From Psychrobacter arcticus 273-4 (GTDB lineage Bacteria; Pseudomonadota; Gammaproteobacteria; Pseudomonadales; Moraxellaceae), in assembly GCF_000012305.1 (NCBI RefSeq), contig NC_007204.1, positions 1,922,001 to 1,986,000 on the forward strand: a stretch of 64,000 nucleotides of DNA, given 5' to 3'. Of this stretch, positions 17,642-27,296 are shown piece by piece (the first letter of the stretch is position 1; each line of letters starts with the position of its first letter). The notes beneath the pieces are model-generated. The model did not search any database. It worked only from the letters and a program-made list of their open reading frames with translations, and was not told the DNA's origin. Both the position numbers and the translations under genes were made by a program.

Positions 17642-18021
17642 TTAGTTTTTACAAGCCACGCTAACAACTCACGGGCAGGAGCCTGACTCAAACACTGCGG
17701 ACAATTAAGATAGGTCATCACGCAGTCATTTAAATCAGTCAGCATATGTAGTAACAATCCCAAACCAATTATTTTATAGGGCTTTGGTAGAAATAGCATA
17801 GCCGCATATACTGCCATTGCATAGTAAGTATGGAGCGGATGAAAGTTAATACTACAGCGATTGGGCGAAAAAATAGGCGTCGCTAGCAGATGATCTAAAT
17901 CTACTAGCATCGTTGCTAATAGGATCAAATATACCCGTTTATGATTGTCACGAAAAAATAGATAGGCGATAATCAAAGGCATGCCAAAATGTAGAAAATA
18001 ATGGATAACGGTTTGAATCAT
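17623..18021 (-). CDS. DUF6122-family membrane protein
   Basis: The 132-aa protein has about four hydrophobic segments and the conserved patterns MIQTVIHYFLHFGMPL, TMLVDLDHLLATPIF, PNRCSINFHPLHTY and LLLHMLTDLNDC. The His and Asp residues in these patterns could bind metal. Function is unknown. The final residues IVGEK and the TAA stop are encoded by the end of a 138-bp element (17504-17641), so the native C-terminus has been replaced. It is divergent from the membrane protein at 18158. Confidence 0.75.
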   Translation of the reverse strand: MIQTVIHYFLHFGMPLIIAYLFFRDNHKRVYLILLATMLVDLDHLLATPIFSPNRCSINFHPLHTYYAMAVYAAMLFLPKPYKIIGLGLLLHMLTDLNDCVMTYLNCPQCLSQAPARELLAWLVKTNIVGEK

Positions 18022-18157
18022 CGCTTTTTCCGAATTAAGAGGGTATTTAAAAAGTGTACTAAGAGTAGCATAGCATCAGAGGCATACCCTCACACCTGAA
18101 AGACAAACGAATAAACAGGCAACTGTATTTATTACTACGTCCATTTTTGGAGAAATT

Positions 18158-18640
18158 ATGATTTTTGTAAGCCAATCACGCCGAGCAGCGGTGTCAGCTG
18201 TGCTGGCTCTGATGGTATGGAGCGTGAGTTTCTTTCTCCATTTTTTTTGGGAGATGGCACAGGTACCTTTCTTCTCCGGTATGGCCGAAGCGAGCCACTG
18301 GGAGGTGGTCTGGCTTTGTACGCGCGCAACCTTCGGTGATGCCAATATTGCTTTTGGCGCCTACGCGCTCGGGGCAGTGTTTGTAAAAGACTGGTTCTGG
18401 ATTGCAAAGCAGTGGCGTCTGTCGACTTTATCGGTATACCTTGGCGTCGGCCTGATTGTGACAATAATCTTTGAGTACTGGGCAACTGGAGCTGGCCAAA
18501 GGTGGAATTACAGTGGTCTTATGCCTGATGTTCCGTTACTAAGCATAGGTGCGTTGCCGCTCGCTCAGTGGGTGGTCATTCCGATAATGTTAATCTACGC
18601 TGTCAAATGGATGTTCCTAGGTTGGCAGATATCCAAGTAA
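18158..18640 (+). CDS. Hypothetical integral membrane protein
   Basis: A 160-aa protein with four strongly hydrophobic segments (about residues 12-32, 62-78, 90-107 and 130-153) and a Trp-rich sequence (SFFLHFFWEMAQVPFF, WEVVWLCTRATFGD, FEYWATGAGQRWNYSG). The start follows GGAGAAATT. I do not assign a family. It sits at the edge of the metal-resistance region, so a link to metal handling is possible but only by position. Confidence 0.7.
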   Translation: MIFVSQSRRAAVSAVLALMVWSVSFFLHFFWEMAQVPFFSGMAEASHWEVVWLCTRATFGDANIAFGAYALGAVFVKDWFWIAKQWRLSTLSVYLGVGLIVTIIFEYWATGAGQRWNYSGLMPDVPLLSIGALPLAQWVVIPIMLIYAVKWMFLGWQISK

Positions 18641-18879
18641 TAGCGGTTAGCATTAGTCGCTAAATAGAGTACTCACGCTGACATACCCTAGTAAACAGTA
18701 AAAAAAGTGCTTGGCAGGTTTAAAGTAGTGCTAGCTACTGTTTGATGTTTTATTTCCTGAGGCTAAATCGTTATTTCGTTCATTTTTAATTAATATCTTT
18801 GCTAAGAATAAACCCAACTCAAACAATAGCCACATATATTAATAGACTACTTAGTGCTGCTATTTATAAGCGGGGCGCT
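18641..18879. other. Intergenic region between convergent genes
   Basis: AT-rich, about 240 bases. I see no gene, repeat or clear terminator. Confidence 0.4.
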
Positions 18880-19149
18880 TCATACTTTGTGCTGATCATC
18901 AGTGGTAACAAGGCTGATTTCCATATCATCAACCTGAGTATTTAAATCATTACTTGCAGCTGGCGTACTATTTCCATGGCTAAGCACATGATTCTTGCGA
19001 GCATGCTCGGTTTCCTCATCTTTGACCGCTTCTTTAAAACCCTTTACTGCACCGCCTAAATCTTTGCCAGCATTTTTAAGCTTAGCAGTGCCAAATACGA
19101 CGACGACCACCAATAAAATCAGCCAATGTGTCATAGAAAAACTGCCCAT
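18880..19149 (-). CDS. tatA: Twin-arginine translocase subunit TatA-like (orphan copy)
   Basis: TatA forms the pore of the Tat system, which exports folded proteins. The 89-aa product has one N-terminal TM segment ([12 protein letters not shown]), the conserved hinge [14 protein letters not shown] and the amphipathic helix [14 protein letters not shown] charged, variable tail follows. No tatB or tatC lies next to it. It stands within the copper region, which contains a Tat-signal multicopper oxidase (24722-26428). It may be an accessory TatA acquired with that cargo. The start follows AAGGATACC. Confidence 0.88.
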   Translation of the reverse strand: MGSFSMTHWLILLVVVVVFGTAKLKNAGKDLGGAVKGFKEAVKDEETEHARKNHVLSHGNSTPAASNDLNTQVDDMEISLVTTDDQHKV

Positions 19150-19229
19150 AACGGTATCCTTATATTTTGAGATCTTGTTTAGAGCAGTATTTGTAAGTGT
19201 GCTTTAGAACCCTCTTCACCGTACCAGAA

Positions 19230-21674
19230 TTACAGTTTCAAACGGCGCAGTCTCAGCGCATTACCAATAACCGATACCGAAGAAAAGCTCATCGCAGCTG
19301 CCGCTATCATTGGACTGAGTAAAAGCCCAAAAACTGGATACAGGACACCAGCAGCCAGCGGTATGCCGAGTGCGTTATATATAAAAGCAAAAAACAGATT
19401 CTGCTTGATGTTACGCATCGTGGAACGGCTCAGTTTATGGGCTCTGACAATGCCCATCAAATCACCCTTCAATAGCGTGATGCCAGCACTCTCCATGGCT
19501 ACATCTGTGCCAGTTCCCATGGCGATGCCGACATTGGCCTGTGCAAGAGCGGGCGCATCGTTGATACCGTCACCCGCCATGGCTACGATCTGACCGCTAC
19601 TTTGTAATTCTTTAATAATACGGTTCTTGTCTTCTGGAGAGACATCTGCATGCACTTCGTCAATATTCAGCTTACTAGCAACGGCTCTGGCCGTTATTTC
19701 GTTGTCACCTGTCAGCATGACCACCCGCAGACCAGCTTTGTGCAGTAGTGATATGGCTTCACTTGTACTCGGCTTGATTGGATCAGCAACTGAGATTAGA
19801 CCAGCGGCTCGCCCATCTACTGCGACGAACATGACGGTTTCACCGTCCTTCCTGCGTTTGTCGGCGCGTTCTGAAAGCGAGCTATCAAAACTGTCAAGTC
19901 GCTGCATGAATTTTGAGTTGCCGACGGCGACCTGCTTGCCATTAACCAGTGCCTGAGCGCCTTCACCAGTGGTTGAACTGAAATCGCTGGCTTTAGCAAT
20001 ATCGAGAGATTTTTCCTTCGCAGCCTTGACAATAGCTTCTGCCAAAGGATGCTCGCTGGCACTCTCTACCGCTGCGACAAGCACAAAGAGTTCATCCTCA
20101 TCTATACTGCCAAGCGCTTCGATAGCAGTGAGTTCCGGTTTGCCTGCTGTCAGCGTTCCTGTCTTATCTACAACGATGGTATCAACTTTTTCCATGCTCT
20201 CTAACGCTTCAGCATTCTTGATGAGTACCCCATGCTGTGCACCCTTTCCGGTACCAACCATAATCGACATTGGCGTAGCCAATCCTAACGCACACGGGCA
20301 AGCTATGATTAATACAGCGATAGCATTGACCAGTGCATAGGCCATCGCAGGCACAGGCCCGAACATAGCCCAGACAATAAAAGTCACAACAGAACAGAGC
20401 ATAACGATTGGAACGAACCACCCAGCCACCTTATCTGCCAGTCGCTGTATCGGCGCTCGACTGCGCTGAGCTTCGGCAACCATCTTGACGATCTTGGACA
20501 ATACCGTATCTTCACCGACATCAACCGCTTCAATCAATAGGGTCCCCGTACCGTTCACCGTGCCGCCAGTGACCGTATCCCCTTGTGCCTTTAAGACCGG
20601 AATTGGTTCGCCAGTCACCATCGATTCATCGATACTACTACTACCATCAAGTACCGTGCCGTCTACCGGAAGCTTCTCTCCTGGCTTGACTCGCAATCTG
20701 TCGCCGCTGATAACTTCGTCAAGTGATACTTCGGTCTCGACATCGTTTTCATCCACACGTCTTGCCGTTGGTGGTGCCAGCTCGAGTAGAGCACGAATTG
20801 CTCCTGAGGTCTGACTTCTGGCTTTTAGTTCTAACACCTGACCCAATAACACCAAGGTCACGATGACAGCTGCTGCTTCATAGTACACCCCAACTTGGCC
20901 AGTGGCGTCCCTGAAGCTGTCTGGGAAAATATCCGGAAGGAAGGTTGCTACTAGACTGAAACCAAAAGCTGCGCCTACGCCAACTGCAATCAGAGTAAAC
21001 ATGTTCAGGTTGCGACTTTTTATGGATTGCCAGCCACGGACGAAGAAAGGCGCTGCTCCCCATAGCACTACTGGTGTCGCAAGCGCCAACTGAATCCACT
21101 GCGCAATCTGCCCAGAGATACTGCCCTGACCAAGATTGTCTAAATTTATACCTACCATATCGCTCATTGCATAGAGAAATAGCGGTATGGTGAGCACCGT
21201 GCATATCCAGAAACGGCGTGTCATATCGTCGAGCTCTGAGGTGTCTTCTTCACCAATGGTAGCTGTCTCTGATTCAAGTGCCATTCCGCATATCGGACAG
21301 CCACTATTCTCAACATCTCTGACTTCGGGATGCATAGGACAGGTATAAACGGTTCCGCTGTAGCCAACTGGCACCTTATCGTACTTGCCGCCTTTGACAG
21401 ATTTTACCTTAGTACGGTCAGTATCCTTTCCATGACAGTGTGAATGACTGTCTTCATCAGCAACCTCGCCCTCAGGTTTGAGAAACATACCGCATATTGG
21501 GCAATCGCTTTTTTCAACATCTCTCACCTCTGGATGCATCGGACAGGTATAAACTGTGCCATTATAATCAGATGGCACTTGGTTATACTCTTTGAAGGTA
21601 GTACGGGTTTGATTAGTATTCATTGACTCTTGGCCACTATGGCCATTCTTTTTATCGCTATTATTAGGGTTCAT
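19230..21674 (-). CDS. Copper/silver-translocating P1B-type ATPase
   Basis: This inner-membrane ATPase exports Cu(I) or Ag(I). The 814-aa protein has two N-terminal heavy-metal-binding domains of the YTCPMHPEV...CPICGM type (41-63 and 109-131) instead of ferredoxin-like CXXC domains. A His-rich linker (SHSHCHG) lies between them. Then come eight TM segments, TGE (354-356), the ion-site motif CPC (459-461), phosphorylation Asp503 in DKTGTLT, HP in [10 protein letters not shown], and [10 protein letters not shown]. The layout is that of CopA/SilP/CopF ATPases. It is a single gene on the minus strand in the copper region. The upstream gap shows no obvious MerR-type or Cop box. Confidence 0.95.
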   Translation of the reverse strand: MNPNNSDKKNGHSGQESMNTNQTRTTFKEYNQVPSDYNGTVYTCPMHPEVRDVEKSDCPICGMFLKPEGEVADEDSHSHCHGKDTDRTKVKSVKGGKYDKVPVGYSGTVYTCPMHPEVRDVENSGCPICGMALESETATIGEEDTSELDDMTRRFWICTVLTIPLFLYAMSDMVGINLDNLGQGSISGQIAQWIQLALATPVVLWGAAPFFVRGWQSIKSRNLNMFTLIAVGVGAAFGFSLVATFLPDIFPDSFRDATGQVGVYYEAAAVIVTLVLLGQVLELKARSQTSGAIRALLELAPPTARRVDENDVETEVSLDEVISGDRLRVKPGEKLPVDGTVLDGSSSIDESMVTGEPIPVLKAQGDTVTGGTVNGTGTLLIEAVDVGEDTVLSKIVKMVAEAQRSRAPIQRLADKVAGWFVPIVMLCSVVTFIVWAMFGPVPAMAYALVNAIAVLIIACPCALGLATPMSIMVGTGKGAQHGVLIKNAEALESMEKVDTIVVDKTGTLTAGKPELTAIEALGSIDEDELFVLVAAVESASEHPLAEAIVKAAKEKSLDIAKASDFSSTTGEGAQALVNGKQVAVGNSKFMQRLDSFDSSLSERADKRRKDGETVMFVAVDGRAAGLISVADPIKPSTSEAISLLHKAGLRVVMLTGDNEITARAVASKLNIDEVHADVSPEDKNRIIKELQSSGQIVAMAGDGINDAPALAQANVGIAMGTGTDVAMESAGITLLKGDLMGIVRAHKLSRSTMRNIKQNLFFAFIYNALGIPLAAGVLYPVFGLLLSPMIAAAAMSFSSVSVIGNALRLRRLKL

Positions 21675-22007
21675 CAGATAACTCCTTCACTTATATTGAG
21701 TAAAGATTGCGCTCTAACTCAGTGGTTAAGAGATGCCTGTTATCATGATTACTATTTGATAAAATCTTAATTTTGATGTTAGAGACGGATGCTAGAGAAA
21801 AGGTAATGTGTACTGATAGTACTTAAAAGCGGGCGGCTAAAAGGCGAATAGCGAAGGTCTCAGCTATCCAATAATATATTTGAACCGAACGTCAAAGAGC
21901 AATAACTCTCTATTGGATAGTTTTATCTAAATATAGATTCAGACTTTACGAAATTGGTACCCGAACGCCATTTTTCGACGACCAAACTCAGCGCTTTATC
22001 ACAAGCT
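21675..22007. other. Gap between the P-type ATPase and the small Met-rich gene
   Basis: No coding frame is seen. A 10-bp inverted repeat, CTATCCAATA (21864-21873) and TATTGGATAG (21911-21920), is the only structure noted. The ATPase promoter should lie here. Confidence 0.4.
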
Positions 22008-22181
22008 TTAATCTGGCTTACGCAGATATTTGAGAATTGCCATCAATATCAACACAAGTACAGCAAAAAACAGTAGCGCAAATAGTAGACAGAGAATCAT
22101 CCAACCCCAGCCTATCCCTTGCATCATCGTTCCCTGCATCATTTCTCCATTTATTATGCCGTTCATCATTATGCCGTTCAT
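22008..22181 (-). CDS. 57-aa Met-rich single-pass membrane peptide
   Basis: The frame starts with ATG at 22181 after a GGAG ribosome site. It encodes an N-terminal part with repeated Met pairs (MNGIMMNGI, GEMMQGTMMQGI), then GWGWM and one long TM segment rich in Leu, Phe and Val, ending in KYLRKPD. Met pairs of this kind bind Cu(I) in periplasmic copper proteins. The gene lies between the P-type ATPase and the persulfide dioxygenase, on the same strand as both. No family is recognised. It is shorter than usual gene-calling limits and easily missed. Confidence 0.6.
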   Translation of the reverse strand: MNGIMMNGIINGEMMQGTMMQGIGWGWMILCLLFALLFFAVLVLILMAILKYLRKPD

Positions 22182-22333
22182 AATAGTATTTCTCCGTAGA
22201 TTATAGTATTAGCATTAATAGTAGTGTGCGCGCTAAGCATAGGAATATCAAATACTGATTCAGTACAACACTTCAAGATAAAAGCCGATAAATTAACAAC
22301 AGTTAAACGACGAATCCCTTAAAATCAGTAACA

Positions 22334-23083
22334 TTAGCCCTGAGGGCTCTGCGTCATCTGCCGACAGTAAGAGGCTAAGTTGTCTGGTAAATCATCTGGA
22401 CATACGCCACACTGCCGGTTGCCAGGGACAGCATAGTCAATGAATTTTGGATACGGTAGGTTTAGGTTGCTCATGATGACCTTGAATTCTTCGAGTGTTA
22501 TGTCCTCGCCAAGCCGTGGATTGCGCTTTTTTTCCTGAGCGATTGAAGATACAAAGCACTCCTTATAGTCGTGCGCAGGATAGACCAGCGTGTCGTCTGG
22601 CAAAGAAAACAGCTTCTGCCGCACAGATTTATACAGCGCATCGGCATCACCGTTCTGAAAGTCAGTCCGGCCACATCCGTCGATAAGTAAAGCGTCACCA
22701 GTGAACACCTGCTCATTAAAGAGATACGCAAAATGACCATCGGTGTGTCCGGGCGTATGCAATGGGTGCAAAGTAATACCAGCAACCTGTAAAGGTGTGC
22801 CTTCTTCTAAGCCGACATCCACACACGGCAGACGGTCAAAGGCAGGCGCTGCAATCTTACTGCCGACAGCTCGCTTCATTTCTAATGCTGCAGTAATGTG
22901 GTCTGCATGGATATGCGTATCAACTGTGTAGACCAAATCCAGCCCCAATCTATGTACTTCAGCCAAGTCACGATCCATGGTCGCGATGACCGGATCAATC
23001 AGGATAGCCTGACCTGTGTCCTCGTCCCCCAGCAGATAGGTATAGGTGCTAGAAAGGGGTTCGTACAATTGACGAAATATCAT
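22334..23083 (-). CDS. ETHE1-like persulfide dioxygenase (metallo-beta-lactamase fold)
   Basis: The enzyme oxidises glutathione persulfide to sulfite with a mononuclear iron. The 249-aa protein has THIHADH (56-62), metal ligand His113 in HTPGHTDG, Asp130 in FTGDALLIDGCGRTDF, and His171 in YPAHDY. GRTDF marks the ETHE1 group rather than glyoxalase II. The C-terminal RQCGVCPDDL has two cysteines. Placement in a copper region fits removal of sulfane sulfur released under metal stress, but that is inference. Confidence 0.88.
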   Translation of the reverse strand: MIFRQLYEPLSSTYTYLLGDEDTGQAILIDPVIATMDRDLAEVHRLGLDLVYTVDTHIHADHITAALEMKRAVGSKIAAPAFDRLPCVDVGLEEGTPLQVAGITLHPLHTPGHTDGHFAYLFNEQVFTGDALLIDGCGRTDFQNGDADALYKSVRQKLFSLPDDTLVYPAHDYKECFVSSIAQEKKRNPRLGEDITLEEFKVIMSNLNLPYPKFIDYAVPGNRQCGVCPDDLPDNLASYCRQMTQSPQG

Positions 23084-23156
23084 AATTATTCCTTATCTGA
23101 TGTGGTGTTAGCTAATTAACACTTCATAGCTTTATGATGCTTACAAACATTATTAT

Positions 23157-23642
23157 CTATTCCAGCTCTTCAATGAGCGCTTGCATCTCAGCGATTTCAC
23201 GCTTTTGCGCTTTAATAATATCGTCAGCGAGCTGTTGTACTCGTGGATCTTCGATATCTGCTCTTGAGCTGGTCAAAATAGCAATCGAGTGATGCGGTAT
23301 CATGGCTTGCATCCAATCGACTTGATTCACAGTTGCTTGAGAGCGCACACCCCAAATACCCACAGCAAACATCACCACACTTAGCCCATAAACCAGCAAA
23401 TTAACTTTGGTTTTTTTGTACATATTACCCATAAAGGCGAGCATAATGACGGCCATACCGGCACCCATATACAGTGCCATATAAGCTCGAGTTTCACTAA
23501 AATAGACATGATCCAATTGATAGGTATTGAAATACATCATGATGTACATCACAATCGTAGACGTCACAATCATCAGGGTGAACTTTATATAAGGGTTCAT
23601 GCCCGATTGATGATTCATGTTGTTTTTATCTGAAGTATTCAT
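23157..23642 (-). CDS. DUF305-domain membrane protein
   Basis: A 161-aa protein with three TM segments in the first 100 residues, then a DUF305 helical domain containing WMQAMIPHHSIAI and IIKAQKREIAEMQAL. The double His after Pro, with Met and Glu nearby, is the family's presumed metal-binding site. DUF305 proteins are common in copper-resistance clusters. It lies 28 bases downstream of copB on the same strand. Confidence 0.85.
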   Translation of the reverse strand: MNTSDKNNMNHQSGMNPYIKFTLMIVTSTIVMYIMMYFNTYQLDHVYFSETRAYMALYMGAGMAVIMLAFMGNMYKKTKVNLLVYGLSVVMFAVGIWGVRSQATVNQVDWMQAMIPHHSIAILTSSRADIEDPRVQQLADDIIKAQKREIAEMQALIEELE

Positions 23643-23670
23643 ATATATATCCCCTATAATTTCGATAATG

Positions 23671-24690
23671 TTAGAACCAGAATTTAACTCCCGCAGTCAA
23701 ACTACTACTATCAATCGATTCATTTTCTTGACGGCGCTGACCACGAGCGCTGCCAAGAGCCGTCTCATAACTCACACCGACGTAAGGCGCCAGTTGGCGA
23801 CTTAGAGTTTCGTAAGTTAGCCTAACTTCCGCCTCTAATTCATTGAAACCCTTAGTGATATGATTGTCAATATCCTTTTTACTAAATGCCGTTAGTCCTA
23901 CTTTCGGTATCACGACCCAGTGCTGACTCAAACGCCACTCGTATTCTGTGCCAAGGTCCAATCGAACTTGTCCATCAGAATACAGATAAGCCATTGCATC
24001 GGTTTCAATAAAATAAGGTGCCGTGCCCTCAATACCCGCCATAATTGCAGGCTTATCATTCTTGGTATCGTAGGCTACCCCTGCCAAACCATTCCAGAAG
24101 ATACTTAGCGGCTTCCAGTAAGATAGTGAGGTCAGACTATCAATTTCTTTATCACCTTTGGTCTGAACACTACCTTCACTGCTCAAAGATAGGCGCCGCT
24201 CATCTACGCCATACCAAGCACCAACCTCATAATTAATCTGATCATCATCAAACTGATAGCCTAAATCGTCTACAGAAACACCCCATAATGGCATATCACC
24301 CATCATCATAGGCTTACCATAACGTCCATAGGGAACACCGTTTGAATAGTCAGGACTGCGAGCATCAGCTGGAGCTTTACCACCTTGCATACCTGACATG
24401 TCCATGCCCGACATATCCATACCTGACATATCCATATCCGACATATCCATATCCGACATGTCTATACTACTGTGGTCCATATCCGACATATCCATATCCG
24501 ACATATCCATACTACTGTGGTCCATGCCCGACATATCCATATCCGACATGTCCATACTGCTATGGTCCATACCTGGCATCATCATGTCTTTTTTAGCAGT
24601 GGCAGGGTCAGCAGCGTTAGCAAATGATGATGCTAGTAATACCAATGATGATGCCCCAGCGAACCGTAAACCTACTTTATGTATTTTCAT
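23671..24690 (-). CDS. copB: Copper resistance outer-membrane protein CopB
   Basis: CopB (PcoB) is a copper-binding outer-membrane beta-barrel. The ATG at 24690 is used, because the frame extension to 24702 begins with GTG and the ribosome site AGGTGA fits 24690. This gives 339 aa with a signal peptide ending SFANA. A Met/Asp/His/Ser-rich repeat region follows (about residues 35-105, units such as MDHSSMDMSDMDMS, at least five). The conserved CopB barrel has SVDDLGYQF, SYWKPLSIFWNG, DLGTEYEWRLSQHWVVIPKVGL and the ending AGVKFWF. The Met-rich part is longer and more regular than usual. It lies 31 bases after copA in the same operon. Confidence 0.94.
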   Translation of the reverse strand: MKIHKVGLRFAGASSLVLLASSFANAADPATAKKDMMMPGMDHSSMDMSDMDMSGMDHSSMDMSDMDMSDMDHSSIDMSDMDMSDMDMSGMDMSGMDMSGMQGGKAPADARSPDYSNGVPYGRYGKPMMMGDMPLWGVSVDDLGYQFDDDQINYEVGAWYGVDERRLSLSSEGSVQTKGDKEIDSLTSLSYWKPLSIFWNGLAGVAYDTKNDKPAIMAGIEGTAPYFIETDAMAYLYSDGQVRLDLGTEYEWRLSQHWVVIPKVGLTAFSKKDIDNHITKGFNELEAEVRLTYETLSRQLAPYVGVSYETALGSARGQRRQENESIDSSSLTAGVKFWF

Positions 24691-24721
24691 CTCATCTCTC
24701 ACCTATCAATCAAAGACTTGC

Positions 24722-26428
24722 TTAAATGACCGCCACTTCTCTAAACATACCGGCTTCCATGTGATAGAGCAGATGACAATGCCATGCCCATCGACCAGCT
24801 TCCCCTGTGACATCAAAGCTGATTTTTTGTGCTGGTTGCACCATAATGGTATGCTTGCGTACTTGAAACTCGCCGTTAGGCATGCGCAAATCGCTCCACA
24901 TGCCATGTAAATGCATCGGATGATTCATCATCGTGTCATTGACTAAGGTAATACGCACGCGCTCACCCGGCTTAATATTGACCGGTGTCGCCTCACTGAA
25001 CTTAACCCCATCAAATGCCCAAATATAGCGTTCCATGTTACCGGTTAAATGTAGCTCGATCTCTCGGGTAGGCGGGCGCTGCTCCGCAAATATTGCCTCA
25101 TCGACAGAGCGCAGCTGGCTATAATTCAGCACCTCTCTATTAATCTTGCGCAGGTTGATACCGGGATCATCAAGGTTCATACGTGGACTGTCCACACGCA
25201 TATCGCTCTTAAAATCATACTCTGTTTTGGCATGCTTGGCTTTATAACCATCAGCACCCATAGCGCCCATCATATCTGCCATTGTGAGCCATTCAATCTT
25301 GTCCATGGCAGGCGTTGCCGCACGAGCGCCTTCTTTGGTGGCAAGCGTTGCTGCGACATAACCTGAACGGTCTATGTTTTGGGCGAATATGGTATGCGCA
25401 TCTTTAGTCGGGGTGACAATGACATCATAAATCTCAGCCACGCCAATGCGAAAATCATCAATCGAAACTGGTGCGACATCAATGCCATCGGTTGCCACCA
25501 CAGTCATTTTGAGACCAGGTATGCGCACATCAAAGATGGTTTGCGCTGAGGCATTGATAAAGCGTAGCTTAACGCGCTGTCCTGCTTTGACTATTTGTGC
25601 CCAATTAGCCGCGGTTGTTTTGCCATTGATAAGGTAGGTAAAGGTTTTTTCGCCCGACAAGTCAGTAAAATCAGTGGGCATCATGCGCATCTGATTCCAC
25701 ATTTTGCGCTTATCAAACGCGGTTTTCATATCTGTTTCGGCAATATCAGACAGTAGCTTCTTGAAGTCTGGCAGATGATAATTATCAAAGTCGGAGCGCT
25801 GTTTGAGCAGCTTCAAAAGATTATGCGGGTTGCGGCTGGTCCAATCACTAAGCACGATCACGTGGTCTTCGTCGATAGGATGACGCTCACGCCCTTTAGG
25901 TTCAATCACAATAGCACCCAGCATACCGGTTTGTTCTTGGAACCCACTGTGTGAGTGATACCAATAGGTGCCTGATTGTTTGAGCTCAAATTTATAAGTA
26001 AAGGTGCTGTTCGCAGGAATACCATCAAAGCTAATGCCCGGCACCCCATCCATCTCAAACGGTACCAGCAATCCATGCCAATGAATGGAGGTTGATTCAT
26101 CCATCTGATTATGAACACGTATCACCACCGTATCGCCTTCACGCATCTTTAGCGTCGGTGCTGGCAGTGAATCATTGATGAGCGTCGCCATGCTCTTTTT
26201 ACCGTTAACAATAGCGGACTGTTTCCTGACGTATAAATCAAACTCTTTACCGGTCAATACAGGCACTTTATGAGTGTTTTGATCACTATTGATAGTAGCG
26301 CCCTGATTGCCCGAGCGACTCGAATGTCCCAACGCGCTGCTGGCAATGGTCGGCAGCAAGGAGGCGCCAAGAACAGCAGAGGATCCGGTTAAAAAACGTC
26401 GGCGGTTCAGTATGTTCTGTTTATGCAT
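24722..26428 (-). CDS. copA: Periplasmic multicopper oxidase CopA (copper resistance system)
   Basis: CopA (PcoA) oxidises Cu(I) to the less toxic Cu(II) in the periplasm. The 568-aa protein begins with a Tat signal (RRRFLTG, 9-15). Its copper sites are HWHG (116-119), WYHSHSG (157-162), HPMHLHG (503-509) and HCHLLYHMEAGM (550-561). The region 385-400 has only a short Met cluster (MADMMGAMG), fewer than in Pseudomonas CopA. The neighbouring CopB carries a long Met-rich repeat instead. It is the first gene of copA-copB-DUF305. Confidence 0.96.
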   Translation of the reverse strand: MHKQNILNRRRFLTGSSAVLGASLLPTIASSALGHSSRSGNQGATINSDQNTHKVPVLTGKEFDLYVRKQSAIVNGKKSMATLINDSLPAPTLKMREGDTVVIRVHNQMDESTSIHWHGLLVPFEMDGVPGISFDGIPANSTFTYKFELKQSGTYWYHSHSGFQEQTGMLGAIVIEPKGRERHPIDEDHVIVLSDWTSRNPHNLLKLLKQRSDFDNYHLPDFKKLLSDIAETDMKTAFDKRKMWNQMRMMPTDFTDLSGEKTFTYLINGKTTAANWAQIVKAGQRVKLRFINASAQTIFDVRIPGLKMTVVATDGIDVAPVSIDDFRIGVAEIYDVIVTPTKDAHTIFAQNIDRSGYVAATLATKEGARAATPAMDKIEWLTMADMMGAMGADGYKAKHAKTEYDFKSDMRVDSPRMNLDDPGINLRKINREVLNYSQLRSVDEAIFAEQRPPTREIELHLTGNMERYIWAFDGVKFSEATPVNIKPGERVRITLVNDTMMNHPMHLHGMWSDLRMPNGEFQVRKHTIMVQPAQKISFDVTGEAGRWAWHCHLLYHMEAGMFREVAVI

Positions 26429-26534
26429 AATGATGACCTAATTTAATTTGCGAGATGGTAGTTAAGCTTATAGTTATAATATTTTCAATATTTAACAGAA
26501 TCTATTCACATCCCAGCCAAAACAACCATCAAAA

Positions 26535-27191
26535 TTATAGTTGCTGCTGAGGGGAATCAATAGCGGCATAAACTTCTGTGGTACCGTCTTTGTTAAGCTG
26601 CATTACCTTATAAGGCATGAATTTACCTTGATACTCCATACCGGGGCTGCCAACAGGCATGCTCGGTACGGCAAGTCCAATAGCTTGTGCAGGAGGCGTT
26701 GCTAAGAACTGTGCCATGTGCTTAGCGGGGACATGTCCTTCAAAAACAAAACCGTCAGTAGTCACGGTAGTATGACAAGAGCGCATTTGCTGTGGTACGC
26801 CGTAACGCTCCTTGAATAAGGATAAATCTGCAACATCGTGTGCGGTTGCGCTTAATCCATTATCTTCTGCATAGCCTACCCACTCTTTGCAGCAGCCACA
26901 GTTGGCATCTTTATAGACCGTCGCTGAGACGTTTTTGAGTAACTCTGATTTAAGTGATGTTGACTGGTTGATTACAGGGGCACTGTCCGGAGCTGATTTT
27001 TCGTTTTGTACTTGTATATTCTGGACAGCAGCAAGCTCAGCCTTTACTGGTTGTGAATCAGAGACACTGGTATTAGATTGGCTACAAGCGGCTAGTGTAA
27101 GGGGTAGTGCTGATATCACCATCAATAAAAGGACACGACCGGATAACCAGTGATGTCCATTAGAAAACACGTGTGCGTAACGTCTCATCAA
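26535..27191 (-). CDS. DUF411 (CopG-like) metal-binding lipoprotein
   Basis: A 218-aa protein with a long basic N-terminus, one hydrophobic segment and a lipobox-like LAAC (Cys36). The C-terminal DUF411 domain carries KDANCGCCKEW, MRSCHTTV and FEGHVPAKHM, the Cys and His residues proposed to bind copper. The last stretch ends GMEYQGKFMPYKVM. Relatives occur in cop and cus clusters. It lies just upstream of copA on the same strand. Confidence 0.87.
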   Translation of the reverse strand: MMRRYAHVFSNGHHWLSGRVLLLMVISALPLTLAACSQSNTSVSDSQPVKAELAAVQNIQVQNEKSAPDSAPVINQSTSLKSELLKNVSATVYKDANCGCCKEWVGYAEDNGLSATAHDVADLSLFKERYGVPQQMRSCHTTVTTDGFVFEGHVPAKHMAQFLATPPAQAIGLAVPSMPVGSPGMEYQGKFMPYKVMQLNKDGTTEVYAAIDSPQQQL

Positions 27192-27296
27192 ATCGCTCCT
27201 AAACGCCTATTGTTATGCTAGATACCCTAAAAACTAGACTCTATATTTGAATTATTATGTATGTAACTATATATGATACGCGACATATGATACGCG

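Noticed and set aside
24342..24910. Plus-strand open frames rich in Pro/Tyr or Ile/Ser opposite copB
   Set aside because: Shadows of the Met-rich repeat of copB on the other strand.
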